The notes under the pieces were generated by a model, which made no database searches, was not told where the DNA came from, and worked only from the letters and a program-made list of their open reading frames with translations. Source: Collimonas rhizosphaerae (GTDB lineage: Bacteria; Pseudomonadota; Gammaproteobacteria; Burkholderiales; Burkholderiaceae_D). Taken from it: a DNA stretch of 64,000 nucleotides. The stretch is taken from positions 68,131 through 132,130 of the forward strand of contig NZ_JBANDC010000015.1 in the NCBI RefSeq assembly GCF_038896935.1, written 5' to 3'. Made by a program: the position numbers and the translations under genes. Below are positions 8,889 through 17,535 of this stretch, piece after piece; positions within the stretch are counted from its first letter, which is position 1; each line of letters opens with the position of its first letter.

Positions 8889-9548
8889 ATGGCGACTGCT
8901 GACCAACCTCGCGCCCGCGCGCGCATCATCCATCCGTTGCTGGTGCGCGTGGTCCACTGGATCAACGCCTTCGCCATCGTCTGCATGGTGATGAGCGGCT
9001 GGGCAATCTACAACGCCTCGCCGCTGTTCGGCTTCGATTTCCCGCGCTGGGCCACGCTCGGCGGCTGGCTCGGCGGCGCGATTGCCTGGCACCTGGCGGC
9101 GATGTGGCTGCTGGTGGCGAACGGCTTGATCTATGTCGGCTACGGTTTCCTGGCCGGCCATTTCCGCCGCCATTTCCTGCCGCTGCGGCCGCGCGACCTG
9201 CTGCGCGATGCCAAGGATGCGCTGGCTTTCAGGCTGGCGCACCAGCCTGGCATCTACAACGCCGTGCAGCGCCTGATGTACATCGTCGTGCTGCTGCTCG
9301 GCGTGCTGGTGGTGGCGTCCGGCCTGTCGATCTGGAAGCCGGTGCAGCTGGACGGCCTGGCCAGCCTGCTCGGCGGCTACGATACCGCGCGCCGCGTGCA
9401 CTTTATCGCGATGGCCGGCATCGTGGCGTTCGTCATGGTGCACCTGGCGCTGGTGCTGATCGTGCCGAGCACCCTGCTGCCGATGCTGACCGGGCGGGCG
9501 CCGCGCCACGCACATGACAAGACCTCGAAACAGGAGCAGCAGGCATGA
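8889..9548 (+). CDS. Cytochrome b561-family membrane protein
   Basis: A 219-residue four-helix membrane protein. Histidines in or near the helices fit axial ligands of two b-type hemes: H23 (VVHWINAF), H68 (IAWHLAAMW), H171 (RRVHFIAM) and H185 (VMVHLALV). It should carry electrons from the quinone pool across the membrane to the molybdoenzyme, whose gene overlaps its 3' end by 4 bases (ATGA). In E. coli the equivalent role in MsrPQ is played by MsrQ, a different heme family, so this is an analogous pairing. Confidence 0.85.
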   Translation: MATADQPRARARIIHPLLVRVVHWINAFAIVCMVMSGWAIYNASPLFGFDFPRWATLGGWLGGAIAWHLAAMWLLVANGLIYVGYGFLAGHFRRHFLPLRPRDLLRDAKDALAFRLAHQPGIYNAVQRLMYIVVLLLGVLVVASGLSIWKPVQLDGLASLLGGYDTARRVHFIAMAGIVAFVMVHLALVLIVPSTLLPMLTGRAPRHAHDKTSKQEQQA

Positions 9549-10303
9549 GCGACAAGAAAAAGAACCTGCCGAAGAATAGCGAACTGCAGCCCGAGCTGGT
9601 GCAGCTGCAGCGCCGCCTGTTCCTGCGTTCGGGCCTGTCGCTGGGGGCGCTGTCGCTGCTGTCCGGCTGCAACCTGCAGGATGGCGACCAGGTCGACAAG
9701 GTATTGTGGGCGATGTCGCGCTGGAACGACCGGGTGCAAGCCATGCTGTTCCGCCCCAGCCACCTGGCGCCGACTTATCCGGCCAGCATGATCACCAAGC
9801 CGTTCCCGTTCAACGCATTCTACGACGCCGATTCGGCGCCGGAAATCGATGGCGATACCTACAAGCTGGAAGTTTCCGGCCTGGTGCGCGACAAGCGCAG
9901 CTGGAACCTGGCGCAGCTGCGCGCCCTGCCGCAAGCGTCGCAGATCACGCGCCATATCTGCATCGAAGGCTGGAGCGCCATCGGCCAGTGGAGCGGCGTG
10001 CCGTTCCGCACCTTCCTCGCCCACATCGGCGCCGATACGACGGCGAAGTATGTCGGCTTCAAATGCGCCGACCGCTATTACTCCAGCATCGACATGGCCA
10101 CCGCCTTGCATCCGCAGACCATCCTGGCGCTGGATTTCGGCCAGGAGCCGCTGCCGACGGAATACGGCTATCCGCTGAAACTGCGGGTGCCGACCAAGCT
10201 GGGTTTCAAGAATCCCAAGCATATCGCCGCCATCTTCGTCACCAATGACAACCCGGGCGGTTATTGGGAAGACCAGGGCTACAACTGGTTCAGCGGGTCC
10301 TGA
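9545..10303 (+). CDS. Sulfite-oxidase-fold molybdopterin oxidoreductase (MsrP-like), Tat-exported
   Basis: A 252-residue enzyme. The leader has a twin-arginine motif (QRRLFLRSG, R23/R24), and the hydrophobic part ends in a lipobox, LLSGC (C42), so the protein may be a Tat-exported lipoprotein. The catalytic domain has the sulfite-oxidase-family segment RHICIEGWSAIGQWSGVPF with the molybdenum-ligand cysteine C139, and later LPTEYGYPLKLRVP. It is shorter than MsrP of E. coli (about 334 residues) and lacks the C-terminal dimer domain of true sulfite oxidases. Likely electron donor: the b561 protein encoded just upstream. The substrate (protein methionine sulfoxide or another oxidised compound) is unproven. 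Confidence 0.82.
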   Translation: MSDKKKNLPKNSELQPELVQLQRRLFLRSGLSLGALSLLSGCNLQDGDQVDKVLWAMSRWNDRVQAMLFRPSHLAPTYPASMITKPFPFNAFYDADSAPEIDGDTYKLEVSGLVRDKRSWNLAQLRALPQASQITRHICIEGWSAIGQWSGVPFRTFLAHIGADTTAKYVGFKCADRYYSSIDMATALHPQTILALDFGQEPLPTEYGYPLKLRVPTKLGFKNPKHIAAIFVTNDNPGGYWEDQGYNWFSGS

Positions 10304-10318
10304 ACCGGCATCCCGGGT

Positions 10319-10537
10319 TCATTCTCCGCGTTCGCTGCAGCATGGGCAGCCGCGATGCTGGCCCATCAGGTGCGGCGTGCCGGCGTCTTCGTTCCGGTCC
10401 AGCGTCTGCATGAACGCAGCCAGCAGTTTTTCCATGCTGGCCAGGCGGTCAGCCGGGGTCATGGAACCAGGCTGGTTTTCCTGATCCGCCGTTGCTGCCA
10501 GCCACGGTGCGACGACCTTCCTTGCGTTGGCGTTCAT
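10319..10537 (-). CDS. Small cysteine-rich protein coupled to queH
   Basis: A 72-residue protein whose start overlaps the queH stop by 4 bases (ATGA), which argues that it is a real, translationally coupled gene. Its middle holds an amphipathic helix (ADRLASMEKLLAAFMQTLDRN) and its C terminus a GCPCC cluster. I recognise no family. The cysteines could bind metal or act with QueH, which is itself a metal-cluster enzyme, but this is speculation. Confidence 0.55.
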   Translation of the reverse strand: MNANARKVVAPWLAATADQENQPGSMTPADRLASMEKLLAAFMQTLDRNEDAGTPHLMGQHRGCPCCSERGE

Positions 10538-11196
10538 TGTTTTTCCTCTTGGCCGTAAAACTTCTCGCAGATCTTGATCCGCTCACGCCCCTGTTCCTTG
10601 CGCCAGCGGTTGGTGTCGCGCAGCGAGTAGACGCAGCCGCAATATTCCTGCTGGTAGAAATTCTCGCGCTTGGAGATTTCGATCATGCGCGCCGATCCGC
10701 CCTGCTTGCGCCAGTTGTAGTCCCAATAGGTGATGCCGGGATAATGCGCCGCCGCGCGCGCGCCGCAACCGTTGATCTGCGCCATGTCCTTCCAGCGCGA
10801 AATCCCGAGCGAGCTGCTGATCACCGGGAAGCCGTGTTCGTAGGCGTACAGCGCGCTGCGCTCAAAGCGCATGTCGAAACACATGGTGCAGCGCTTGCCG
10901 CGCTCCGGTTCGTCTTCCATGCCCTGGGCGCGAGCGAACCAGTTGTCGAGGTCGTAGTCGGCATCGATGAACGGTATGCCGTGCTGCTCGGCGAAGCGGA
11001 TGTTTTCATCCTTGCGCAACGCGTATTCGCGTTGCGGGTGGATATTCGGATTGTAGAAATAGATCGAGAAATCGATCTCGCTGGCGAGCAGGGCTTCCAT
11101 CACTTCGCCCGAGCAGGGCGCGCAGCAGGAATGCAATAACAGCTTGTGGTGGCCGCCCGGCAGGACGAGTTTCTGGCGTTGGGTCATGGTCGGCAT
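10534..11196 (-). CDS. queH: Epoxyqueuosine reductase QueH
   Basis: A 220-residue enzyme for the last step of queuosine biosynthesis, reduction of epoxyqueuosine to queuosine in tRNA. The family cysteines are visible: HSCCAPC (C24, C25, C28) at the N terminus, GKRCTMC in the middle and YCGC near the C terminus, plus the YNPNIHP loop. QueH is the non-orthologous replacement for QueG. The start is uncertain because the frame is open upstream and no clear ribosome site precedes either MPTM or MTQ; family length favours this one. Confidence 0.9.
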   Translation of the reverse strand: MPTMTQRQKLVLPGGHHKLLLHSCCAPCSGEVMEALLASEIDFSIYFYNPNIHPQREYALRKDENIRFAEQHGIPFIDADYDLDNWFARAQGMEDEPERGKRCTMCFDMRFERSALYAYEHGFPVISSSLGISRWKDMAQINGCGARAAAHYPGITYWDYNWRKQGGSARMIEISKRENFYQQEYCGCVYSLRDTNRWRKEQGRERIKICEKFYGQEEKQ

Positions 11197-11438
11197 CAGG
11201 AAATGCGGCTGCCAGGGGCGAGGCAGCGCTTCTTGCCGAGTGTCTCGATTCGCACCGGCGGCGTCAAGCGACAAACTCTCAAGTTTGCATGAGCCAAATT
11301 CATACAGCCGGCCACGCGTCCAGCCGAGCCAGGCCGGCGTGCGCCTTGCCAAGGTTCTCAACGATGCTTCAGGCAACGCCACGGCCGCGGGCGCTGCCGT
11401 CCTGGTATCGCCGTTTGCCGGGAAAAAATGAAATATAC

Positions 11439-11466
11439 GCCCTGGTCGCCGGACGGCGACCAGGGC
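11439..11466 (-). terminator. Intrinsic terminator of prlC
   Basis: A perfect 12-base stem (GCCCTGGTCGCC / GGCGACCAGGGC) with a GGAC loop. On the minus strand it is followed by a T-rich stretch and lies 8 bases past the prlC stop, the right orientation for ending prlC transcription before queH. Confidence 0.8.
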
Positions 11467-11474
11467 AGCGCTGC

Positions 11475-13514
11475 CTATGCAATCAAACCGCGTTTCGCCA
11501 GCATCGGCTCCACCTTCGGATCGCGGCTGCGGAAGGCGCGGAACGCCAGCGCCGGATCCTGCTTGTTGCCGGAGCTGTAGATGTAGCGCCGCAGGCGCTC
11601 GGCGATTTTCTGCTCGAACGGATCGCCGGCTTCGATGAAGGCGTCGTAGGCGTCGGCATCCAGCACTTCGGCCCACATGTACACGTAATAACCCGCCGCG
11701 TAATCCGGGCCGCTGAACAGATGCTGGAAGTGCGACAGGTAATGGCGCTGGCCGATATCCTGCGGCACTCCCAGCAGCGCGCACTGCTGGGCTTCGAAGG
11801 CAGCGATGTCGACCTTGCTGCCGTTCGGCAGCGAGTGCAGCGCCATGTCGATCAGGGCCGGGCCGGCGTACATGATGGTGGACCAGGCCTGGTCGAACTG
11901 GCGCGCGCGCTTCAGCTTTTCCAGCAAGGCCGGAGGCATCGCCGCGCCGCTCTGGTAATGGCGGGCATGGCGCTGCAGCACCACTTCTTCCTCAGCCCAG
12001 TTCTCGAAAATCTGCGACGGCAATTCGACGTAATCCTGCAGCACCTGGGTGCCGGCCAAGCGCTCGTATTTCACTTGCGACAGCAAGCCGTGCAAGCCAT
12101 GGCCGAATTCGTGGAACAAGGTGCGGACGTCGTCGAAACTCAGCAGCGTGACATCCGCCTTGGCGAAATTATTGTTGTTGATGACCACCGGCAGCGTGCC
12201 GCCGTTGTGGCCGGACTGGCTGCGGAAGATGTGCATCCAGGCGCCGCTGCGCTTGCTGGCGCGCGCATAGTTGTCGCCGATGAACAAGCCGATCAGCGCA
12301 TTGTCGCGGTTGCGCACTTCCCACAGGCGGGCGTCGGCGTGATGCAGCGCGACCCCGTGCTGCTCGACAAAGCTGAGGCCGAACAGGCGCTGGGCGCAGT
12401 CGAACATGGCGCCGATCATGTTTTCCAGCGCGAAGTACGGCTTCAGTTCGGCGTCGTCGAGATCGTAGCGCGCCTGCCGCACTTTCTCGGCCAGGTAACG
12501 CCAGTCCCAGGCCGCGATCGGCGTCGGCTGGCCCAGGCTGCGCGCCATCTCGGTCAGCGCCGCGCGGTCGTCCTCGGCTTTCTTCTTGGCTGGCTCCCAT
12601 ACCTTGCCGAGCAAGGCTGACACGGCTTCCGGCTTGCCGGCCATGCGGTCGACCAGCTGGTAGTCGGCATAGGTCGGATAACCGTGCAGCTGCGCCTGTT
12701 CCTGGCGCAGCGCCATGATTTCGGCGGCCACCGGCCGGTTGTCGTGGACGCCGTCATGGGCGCCGCGCGCGACCCGGCCGCGCCAGACCGCTTCGCGCAG
12801 GTCGCGCCGGTCCGAGAATGTCAGGAACGGTTCGGCCAGCGAGGGCGACAGCGTGATCACATGGCTGCCGGCCGGCAAGCCGCGCTGCTGCGCCGCCTCC
12901 TGGGCCGAAGCGCGCAAGAATTCAGGCAGGCCGGCCAGCGCGGCTTCGTCTTCCAGCGCCAGCGAAAAACCGGATTCGTCGGCCAGCACGTTTTGCGTGA
13001 ACGCGGTGCTCAAGGCGGCCAGCCGTTCAGTCAATGCGCTGTAGCGCGCCCGCGACGCCGGCGGCAGGTTGGCGCCGGCGCGCACGAAATCCAGGTGCAC
13101 GCGCTCCAGCAGGCGCAGCTGTTCAGGATCCAGGTCAAGTTCGGCGCGGCGCGCGTACAGTGCGGCGATGCGCGCGAACAGGCCGGCATGCAGGTAGATC
13201 GCATTCCTGTGCGCGGCCAGGCGCGGCGCCAGTTCGACTTCCACCGCTTGCAGGGCAGGCGAAGTTTCGCTCGCGGTCAGGTTTTCGAACAGCAGGCTGA
13301 TGCGGCTGTTCAGGCGGCCCGAAGCGTCGAAGGCGGCCAGCGTATTGGCGAACGTCGGCGCCGCGGATTCGGCGGCAATGGCGTCGATCTCGGCCAGGTG
13401 CGCGGGCAGCGCGGCTGCAAACGCGGGGACGAAATGTTCCGCCTTTACCAGGTCGAAAGGCGGCAGTCCGTATGGGGTATTCCAGTCTTGCAACAGCGGG
13501 TTGATGGCGGTCAT
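11475..13514 (-). CDS. prlC: Oligopeptidase A (M3 metallopeptidase)
   Basis: A 679-residue cytosolic zinc peptidase that degrades short peptides, including cleaved signal peptides. The zinc motif FHEFGHGLH is at H468-E469-x-x-H472, close to the position in E. coli PrlC. The downstream glutamate region (LPSQIFENWAEE) and the ligand-binding tail (YYVYMWAEVLDADAYDAF) are both present. Start MTAINPLL has an AGGA element upstream; an ATG 12 bases earlier is possible. The divergent neighbour is the LexA-controlled gene. Confidence 0.94.
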   Translation of the reverse strand: MTAINPLLQDWNTPYGLPPFDLVKAEHFVPAFAAALPAHLAEIDAIAAESAAPTFANTLAAFDASGRLNSRISLLFENLTASETSPALQAVEVELAPRLAAHRNAIYLHAGLFARIAALYARRAELDLDPEQLRLLERVHLDFVRAGANLPPASRARYSALTERLAALSTAFTQNVLADESGFSLALEDEAALAGLPEFLRASAQEAAQQRGLPAGSHVITLSPSLAEPFLTFSDRRDLREAVWRGRVARGAHDGVHDNRPVAAEIMALRQEQAQLHGYPTYADYQLVDRMAGKPEAVSALLGKVWEPAKKKAEDDRAALTEMARSLGQPTPIAAWDWRYLAEKVRQARYDLDDAELKPYFALENMIGAMFDCAQRLFGLSFVEQHGVALHHADARLWEVRNRDNALIGLFIGDNYARASKRSGAWMHIFRSQSGHNGGTLPVVINNNNFAKADVTLLSFDDVRTLFHEFGHGLHGLLSQVKYERLAGTQVLQDYVELPSQIFENWAEEEVVLQRHARHYQSGAAMPPALLEKLKRARQFDQAWSTIMYAGPALIDMALHSLPNGSKVDIAAFEAQQCALLGVPQDIGQRHYLSHFQHLFSGPDYAAGYYVYMWAEVLDADAYDAFIEAGDPFEQKIAERLRRYIYSSGNKQDPALAFRAFRSRDPKVEPMLAKRGLIA

Positions 13515-13636
13515 GGCAACTAGCATCCTGGCTAACGAAGAGAACGCTATTGTATAGCGCCGCGCTGATTCTCAACGCGACGCTGCGATAGTTGGCCGGC
13601 AGCGGCCGGGTATCGATTGGGTATTTCCGCCGCTTG

Positions 13637-13666
13637 AATTATACTGTACATACATACAGTATAATT
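13637..13666 (+). promoter_or_regulatory. LexA (SOS) box overlapping a promoter
   Basis: An inverted repeat with perfect 12-base arms (AATTATACTGTA and its complement) and a 6-base spacer. Its core at 13642-13661, TACTGTACATACATACAGTA, contains CTGT-N8-ACAG and matches the E. coli LexA consensus closely. A TATAAT -10 element (13660-13665) lies inside the right arm, so LexA binding would block the polymerase. The box ends 16 bases before the start of the small gene at 13683. Confidence 0.88.
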
Positions 13667-13682
13667 TGCGTGGAGAGATGTG

Positions 13683-13988
13683 ATGATCGTTGTCAGAAGA
13701 CCGGAGCTTGACGCCATGACTGCCAGATTGAAAGCCGCTATCGCAGCCATCGTGACGCGCCATCGCAATGCCGACGCGCTGCTGACCTGGTCATTGATGC
13801 ATCAGATCGAAAACGAAGCCATTGCAGCGCTGGCGCAACTGGAAGATGTCGAGCTGGCGCAGATCAATATGCTGCGCGCCTACCCGGTCGCCTATCCGCG
13901 CACCGACGATCCGGTCAATTTCGGCAACGCCAACCGGGTGCCGGTGGTTTTTTCGCTGATCTACAACGAATACCGGCGCTCGCACTAA
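13683..13988 (+). CDS. Small LexA-controlled protein of unknown function
   Basis: A 101-residue soluble protein that I do not recognise. It starts MIVVRRPELD with a GGAGAG ribosome site 5 bases before the ATG; a GTG 3 bases earlier is too close to that site. The first half is mostly helical (ELDAMTARLKAAIAAIVTRH, then the ALLTWSLMHQIENEA region). The second half is less regular and ends IYNEYRRSH. It has no signal peptide, membrane segment or cysteine. The strong LexA box immediately upstream implies DNA-damage induction and a role in the SOS response. It sits alone, divergent from prlC. Confidence 0.75.
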   Translation: MIVVRRPELDAMTARLKAAIAAIVTRHRNADALLTWSLMHQIENEAIAALAQLEDVELAQINMLRAYPVAYPRTDDPVNFGNANRVPVVFSLIYNEYRRSH

Positions 13989-14012
13989 GCCACTAAGCGC
14001 CGCCGTTACGGC

Positions 14013-14492
14013 TTACAGGCCGAGCTCGCTCAGTCCCGGATGATCGTCGGGACGGCGCCCCAGCGGCCAGTGGTATTTGCGCTCCGATTCCTTGATCGGC
14101 AGGTCGTTGATGCTGGCATAACGCCGGTGCATCAGGCCATGTTCATCGAACTCCCAATTCTCGTTGCCGTAGGAGCGGAACCAGTTGCCGGCCGCATCGT
14201 GGGACTCGTAGGCGAAACGCACGGCGATCCGGTTGCCGTCGAAAGCCCACAACTCCTTGATCAGGCGGTAATCCAGCTCGCGCTCCCATTTGCGGGTCAG
14301 GAATTGCACGACCTGCTCCCGTCCCTGCGGGAATTCATGGCGGTTGCGCCAGATAGTGTCGACGGTATACGCCAGCGACACACGCTGCGGATCGCGGCTG
14401 TTCCAGCCGTCCTCCGCCATCCTCACCTTCTGTATCGCGGTCTCGCGGGTGAAGGGCGGGAACGGCGGACGGGCTTCGCTGGCTTGGCTCAT
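14013..14492 (-). CDS. NTF2-fold protein, DUF1348 / SnoaL-like
   Basis: A 159-residue protein with the DUF1348 pattern: WNSRDPQRVSLAYTVDTIWRNR, then FLTRKWERELDYRLIKELW and RSYGNENWEFDEHGLM, the last strands of an NTF2-like cone fold. Members are often annotated as limonene-epoxide-hydrolase or SnoaL relatives, with unknown substrates. The start is fixed by a CAGGAG ribosome site. Confidence 0.82.
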   Translation of the reverse strand: MSQASEARPPFPPFTRETAIQKVRMAEDGWNSRDPQRVSLAYTVDTIWRNRHEFPQGREQVVQFLTRKWERELDYRLIKELWAFDGNRIAVRFAYESHDAAGNWFRSYGNENWEFDEHGLMHRRYASINDLPIKESERKYHWPLGRRPDDHPGLSELGL

Positions 14493-14664
14493 GGTAAGGC
14501 TCCTGGGTCGATGGATGGAAGGCTGCGGCAGGCGCTGGCTGCGGACAAGCCAATACTCTACGCAATATTCCGCCGGCCCGCTGGCGGCCGGTTTACGGGG
14601 TGGCAAAGCGCAGCACAGCGATAAGGGATAAAGTGTCGCCTGGCATTTTCAAAGGCATTGCAAG

Positions 14665-15858
14665 ATGGAACAAGCACAACCCGGCACACTCAGCCCCGGC
14701 CTGGTGATCATGATGTCGGTCGCTACCGGCGTCGCGGTGGCCAGCAACTATTACGCGCAGCCGCTGCTGCATACCATTGCCGCCCGCTTCGGCATTTCCA
14801 ACGGCAGCGCCGGCCTGATCGTGACCGTGGCCCAGCTCGGTTATGCGCTGGGCCTGATGCTGCTGGTGCCGCTGGCCGACATCCTGGAACGGAAGAAACT
14901 GATCGTCATCATGACCCTGCTGTCCGCCTGCGGGCTGCTGATCACCGCCACCGCGCAGAGCATGGCGTTCGTCCTGCTTGGGACCGCGCTGACCGGATTG
15001 TTTTCCGTGGTGTCGCAGGTGCTGGTGCCGTTTGCCGCGACCCTGGCGGCGCCGCAGGAACGCGGCAAGGTGGTCGGCCATGTGATGACCGGCCTGCTGC
15101 TGGGCATCCTGCTGGCGCGCACCGTGGCCGGCTACCTGTCGGCGCTGGGCGGCTGGCAGACCGTGTACTGGTTCGGCGCGGCGCTGATGATCGTGACGGC
15201 GATCGCGCTGGGACGCGCCCTGCCGCGCCACCATCAATCGCAAAGCTTGAGCTATCCGCGTTTGCTGGCGTCGATCCTGACCTTGTTCGTAGCGGAGCCG
15301 GTGCTGCGCATCCGCGCCCTGCTGGGTGCGATCATCTTCGCCGTGTTCAGCGTGCTGTGGACCTCGATTTCCTTTTTGCTGGCGGCTGAGCCTTTCCATT
15401 ATTCCGACGGCACCATCGGCCTGTTCGGCCTGGTCGGCGCCTCCGGCGCCATGGCTGCCTCGCACGCCGGGCGGCTGGCGGACCGCGGCCATGCCGGCCG
15501 TTCGACTTCCATCGGCCTGGCGCTGCTGTTGCTGTCGTGGCTGCCGCTGGTGTTCGCCAAGAGCTCGCTGACCGGCCTGATCGTCGGCATCCTGCTGCTG
15601 GACCTGATGGTGCAGGCTATCCACGTCACCAACCTGAGCGTGATCAATCACCTGCATCCCGAATCGAGGAACCGCCTGACCGCCGGCTACATGACTTGCT
15701 ACTTCATCGGCGGCGCCTGCGGTTCGGTGCTGTCGACCTCGATGTACGGCTACGCCGGCTGGTTCGGCGTGTCGATGACAGGCGCCGGATTAAGCGCGGC
15801 CGGCCTGGCCATCTGGCTGCTGGCCGAGCGCAAGGGCAAGCCTGCGCCGGCGCATTAG
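14665..15858 (+). CDS. MFS transporter (drug/solute efflux type)
   Basis: A 397-residue inner-membrane protein with about 12 hydrophobic segments. The N terminus ATGVAVASNYYAQPLLHTIA and the cytoplasmic loop LADILERKKLIV fit the YnfM/YgaY-like group of the major facilitator superfamily. Substrate unknown. It stands alone, convergent with treA. A GCTGCCGGCAGC palindrome at 15861-15872 between the two stops may help termination. Confidence 0.88.
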   Translation: MEQAQPGTLSPGLVIMMSVATGVAVASNYYAQPLLHTIAARFGISNGSAGLIVTVAQLGYALGLMLLVPLADILERKKLIVIMTLLSACGLLITATAQSMAFVLLGTALTGLFSVVSQVLVPFAATLAAPQERGKVVGHVMTGLLLGILLARTVAGYLSALGGWQTVYWFGAALMIVTAIALGRALPRHHQSQSLSYPRLLASILTLFVAEPVLRIRALLGAIIFAVFSVLWTSISFLLAAEPFHYSDGTIGLFGLVGASGAMAASHAGRLADRGHAGRSTSIGLALLLLSWLPLVFAKSSLTGLIVGILLLDLMVQAIHVTNLSVINHLHPESRNRLTAGYMTCYFIGGACGSVLSTSMYGYAGWFGVSMTGAGLSAAGLAIWLLAERKGKPAPAH

Positions 15859-15882
15859 GAGCTGCCGGCAGCAGGCTCCCGG

Positions 15883-17526
15883 TCACGGACGCTGCAACTC
15901 GGGATACAGCGCCATCAGCTGCATCGCCACGCCGTTGGTCCAGCCGAAGCCATCCTGCAAAGCGTATTCGCCGCCGCCGGCCGCGGCGCCGCTGGCGGTC
16001 ACGTCGTATTTTTCCACCAGCTTGCCGCTGCCGGCATAAACCTGCTGCACCTTGCCCATCCAGCGCGCAGCGATATCGCGCGCCAGGGCGTGCATGCCGT
16101 AACGGTTCAAGCCGTCCACCGCAATCCATTGCAGCGGCGCCCAGCCGTTGGGGGCATCCCACTGCTGGCCGCTGTCGACCGGCGTGGCGACAATGCCATA
16201 CGGCTTGAGCAGCTCCTTGCCGGTCCAGCGCGCTACACGCGCGGCTTGCGCCGGCTCGGCGATGCCGGTGAACAGGGGATAGAGCGTGGCGGCGCCGGGG
16301 CGCGCGGTCGGCTGCCGTTTGACCCACTGGTAGTCGACGTAGTAGCCGGCCGATTCATCCCACAGGTACTTTTGCACCGCGCTGCGCCGGCGTTCGGCGC
16401 GCTGCCTGAAATCGCTGCTGCAAGCAAGGTCTCGGACCCGTTCGCAGCCAAGGCGGATCGCGTTTTCCAGGCCATACAGCAAACTGTTGAGGTCGACCGG
16501 CAGGATGGCGGTAGTCTCGATGGCGGCAAGCGTCTTGCCGTCGGCGAACCAGCGGCTGCTGAAATCCCAGCCGCTTTCGGCGCCGGCGCGCACATCGCGG
16601 TAAACCTCGGCAGCCTGGCGGCCGCTTTGCCGGGCCAGCTTGACGTCCTCGGCATACGATTCGTCGCGCGGCGCTGCGCGGTCATCGTAGTAGCGGTTCA
16701 GCAGGCTGCCGTCGGCCAGCGCCACTACCCGCCGGTATGCCGCGCCAGGCTTGAGATCGTGTTCGCCATCCATCCAGAAGCCGTACTCGCGCCGCAGCTG
16801 CGGCAGGTAGCGCGCATAGGCGCCGGCTTCGTCGCCGCTCGACAGCAGGCCGACCATCTTGTAGTAGAACGGCGGCTGCGAGCGGCTCAGGTAATAACTG
16901 CGGTTGCCGTTCGGGATGTGGCCGTAGCGGTCGATCAGGCTGGAAAAATTGTCGACCATCGCTCGCATCAGCTGCGGCTTGCCGTTCTGCAGCAGGCCCA
17001 GCATGGTGAAGTAGGAATCCCAGTAATACACTTCGCGGAAGCGTCCGCCCGGCACCACATAAGGCTGCGGCAAAGGCAGCAGCGAAGAGGCCGCGCCGGC
17101 CGGCGCCGGCTGCTGGGTCAGGTGCGGCCACAGGCCGGCTATATGCTGCTGCAGCGACTGGCTGCGGTCGCTGGTGTAGGCGTCCGCATTGTCTTTCGGC
17201 AGGTCAAAATGCTGGCGGACAAAATCCGCCAAGGTAAAACCAGGCTGGTTCCTTGCACGCTTGTATTCCGCCTCGATGACAGCTGGCCGACCTTTCGGCA
17301 AGGCGTCGGCAAAGGTCTTGCCGTCGCTGAAAACATGGCCCAGCTGCACCGCGGCAAACAGTTGCGGATACAGCTCGGACGGCGGCGCCGGATATGCGGT
17401 GACGGCGGCATGGCGGCCGGCTGGCGCATCGGCGCGCGACGGCGCGGCAAAAGCGAGGCTGGCGGCTAGCGCCACGAGCGCCAGGCGCACACGGCGCTGC
17501 GGCATTACAGCTAAATAAAAAGACAT
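15883..17526 (-). CDS. treA: Periplasmic alpha,alpha-trehalase
   Basis: A 547-residue exported glycosidase of family GH37 that splits trehalose into two glucose units. It has a signal peptide (about residues 9-33, ending PSRADA). Trehalase signature 1 (PGGRFREVYYWDSYF, residues 159-173) and signature 2 (QWDAPNGWAPLQ, around W456) are both clear. The ATG at 17526 has a GGAG element 7 bases upstream; the ATG at 17505 has none. The hairpin at 17536-17566 ends right at this ribosome site. Confidence 0.93.
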   Translation of the reverse strand: MSFYLAVMPQRRVRLALVALAASLAFAAPSRADAPAGRHAAVTAYPAPPSELYPQLFAAVQLGHVFSDGKTFADALPKGRPAVIEAEYKRARNQPGFTLADFVRQHFDLPKDNADAYTSDRSQSLQQHIAGLWPHLTQQPAPAGAASSLLPLPQPYVVPGGRFREVYYWDSYFTMLGLLQNGKPQLMRAMVDNFSSLIDRYGHIPNGNRSYYLSRSQPPFYYKMVGLLSSGDEAGAYARYLPQLRREYGFWMDGEHDLKPGAAYRRVVALADGSLLNRYYDDRAAPRDESYAEDVKLARQSGRQAAEVYRDVRAGAESGWDFSSRWFADGKTLAAIETTAILPVDLNSLLYGLENAIRLGCERVRDLACSSDFRQRAERRRSAVQKYLWDESAGYYVDYQWVKRQPTARPGAATLYPLFTGIAEPAQAARVARWTGKELLKPYGIVATPVDSGQQWDAPNGWAPLQWIAVDGLNRYGMHALARDIAARWMGKVQQVYAGSGKLVEKYDVTASGAAAGGGEYALQDGFGWTNGVAMQLMALYPELQRP

Positions 17527-17535
17527 GTCTCGGCT

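Noticed and set aside
11197..11784. A much longer N terminus for QueH
   Set aside because: The frame is open, but family proteins start shortly before the HSCCAPC motif, and the prlC terminator and stop lie within the extension.
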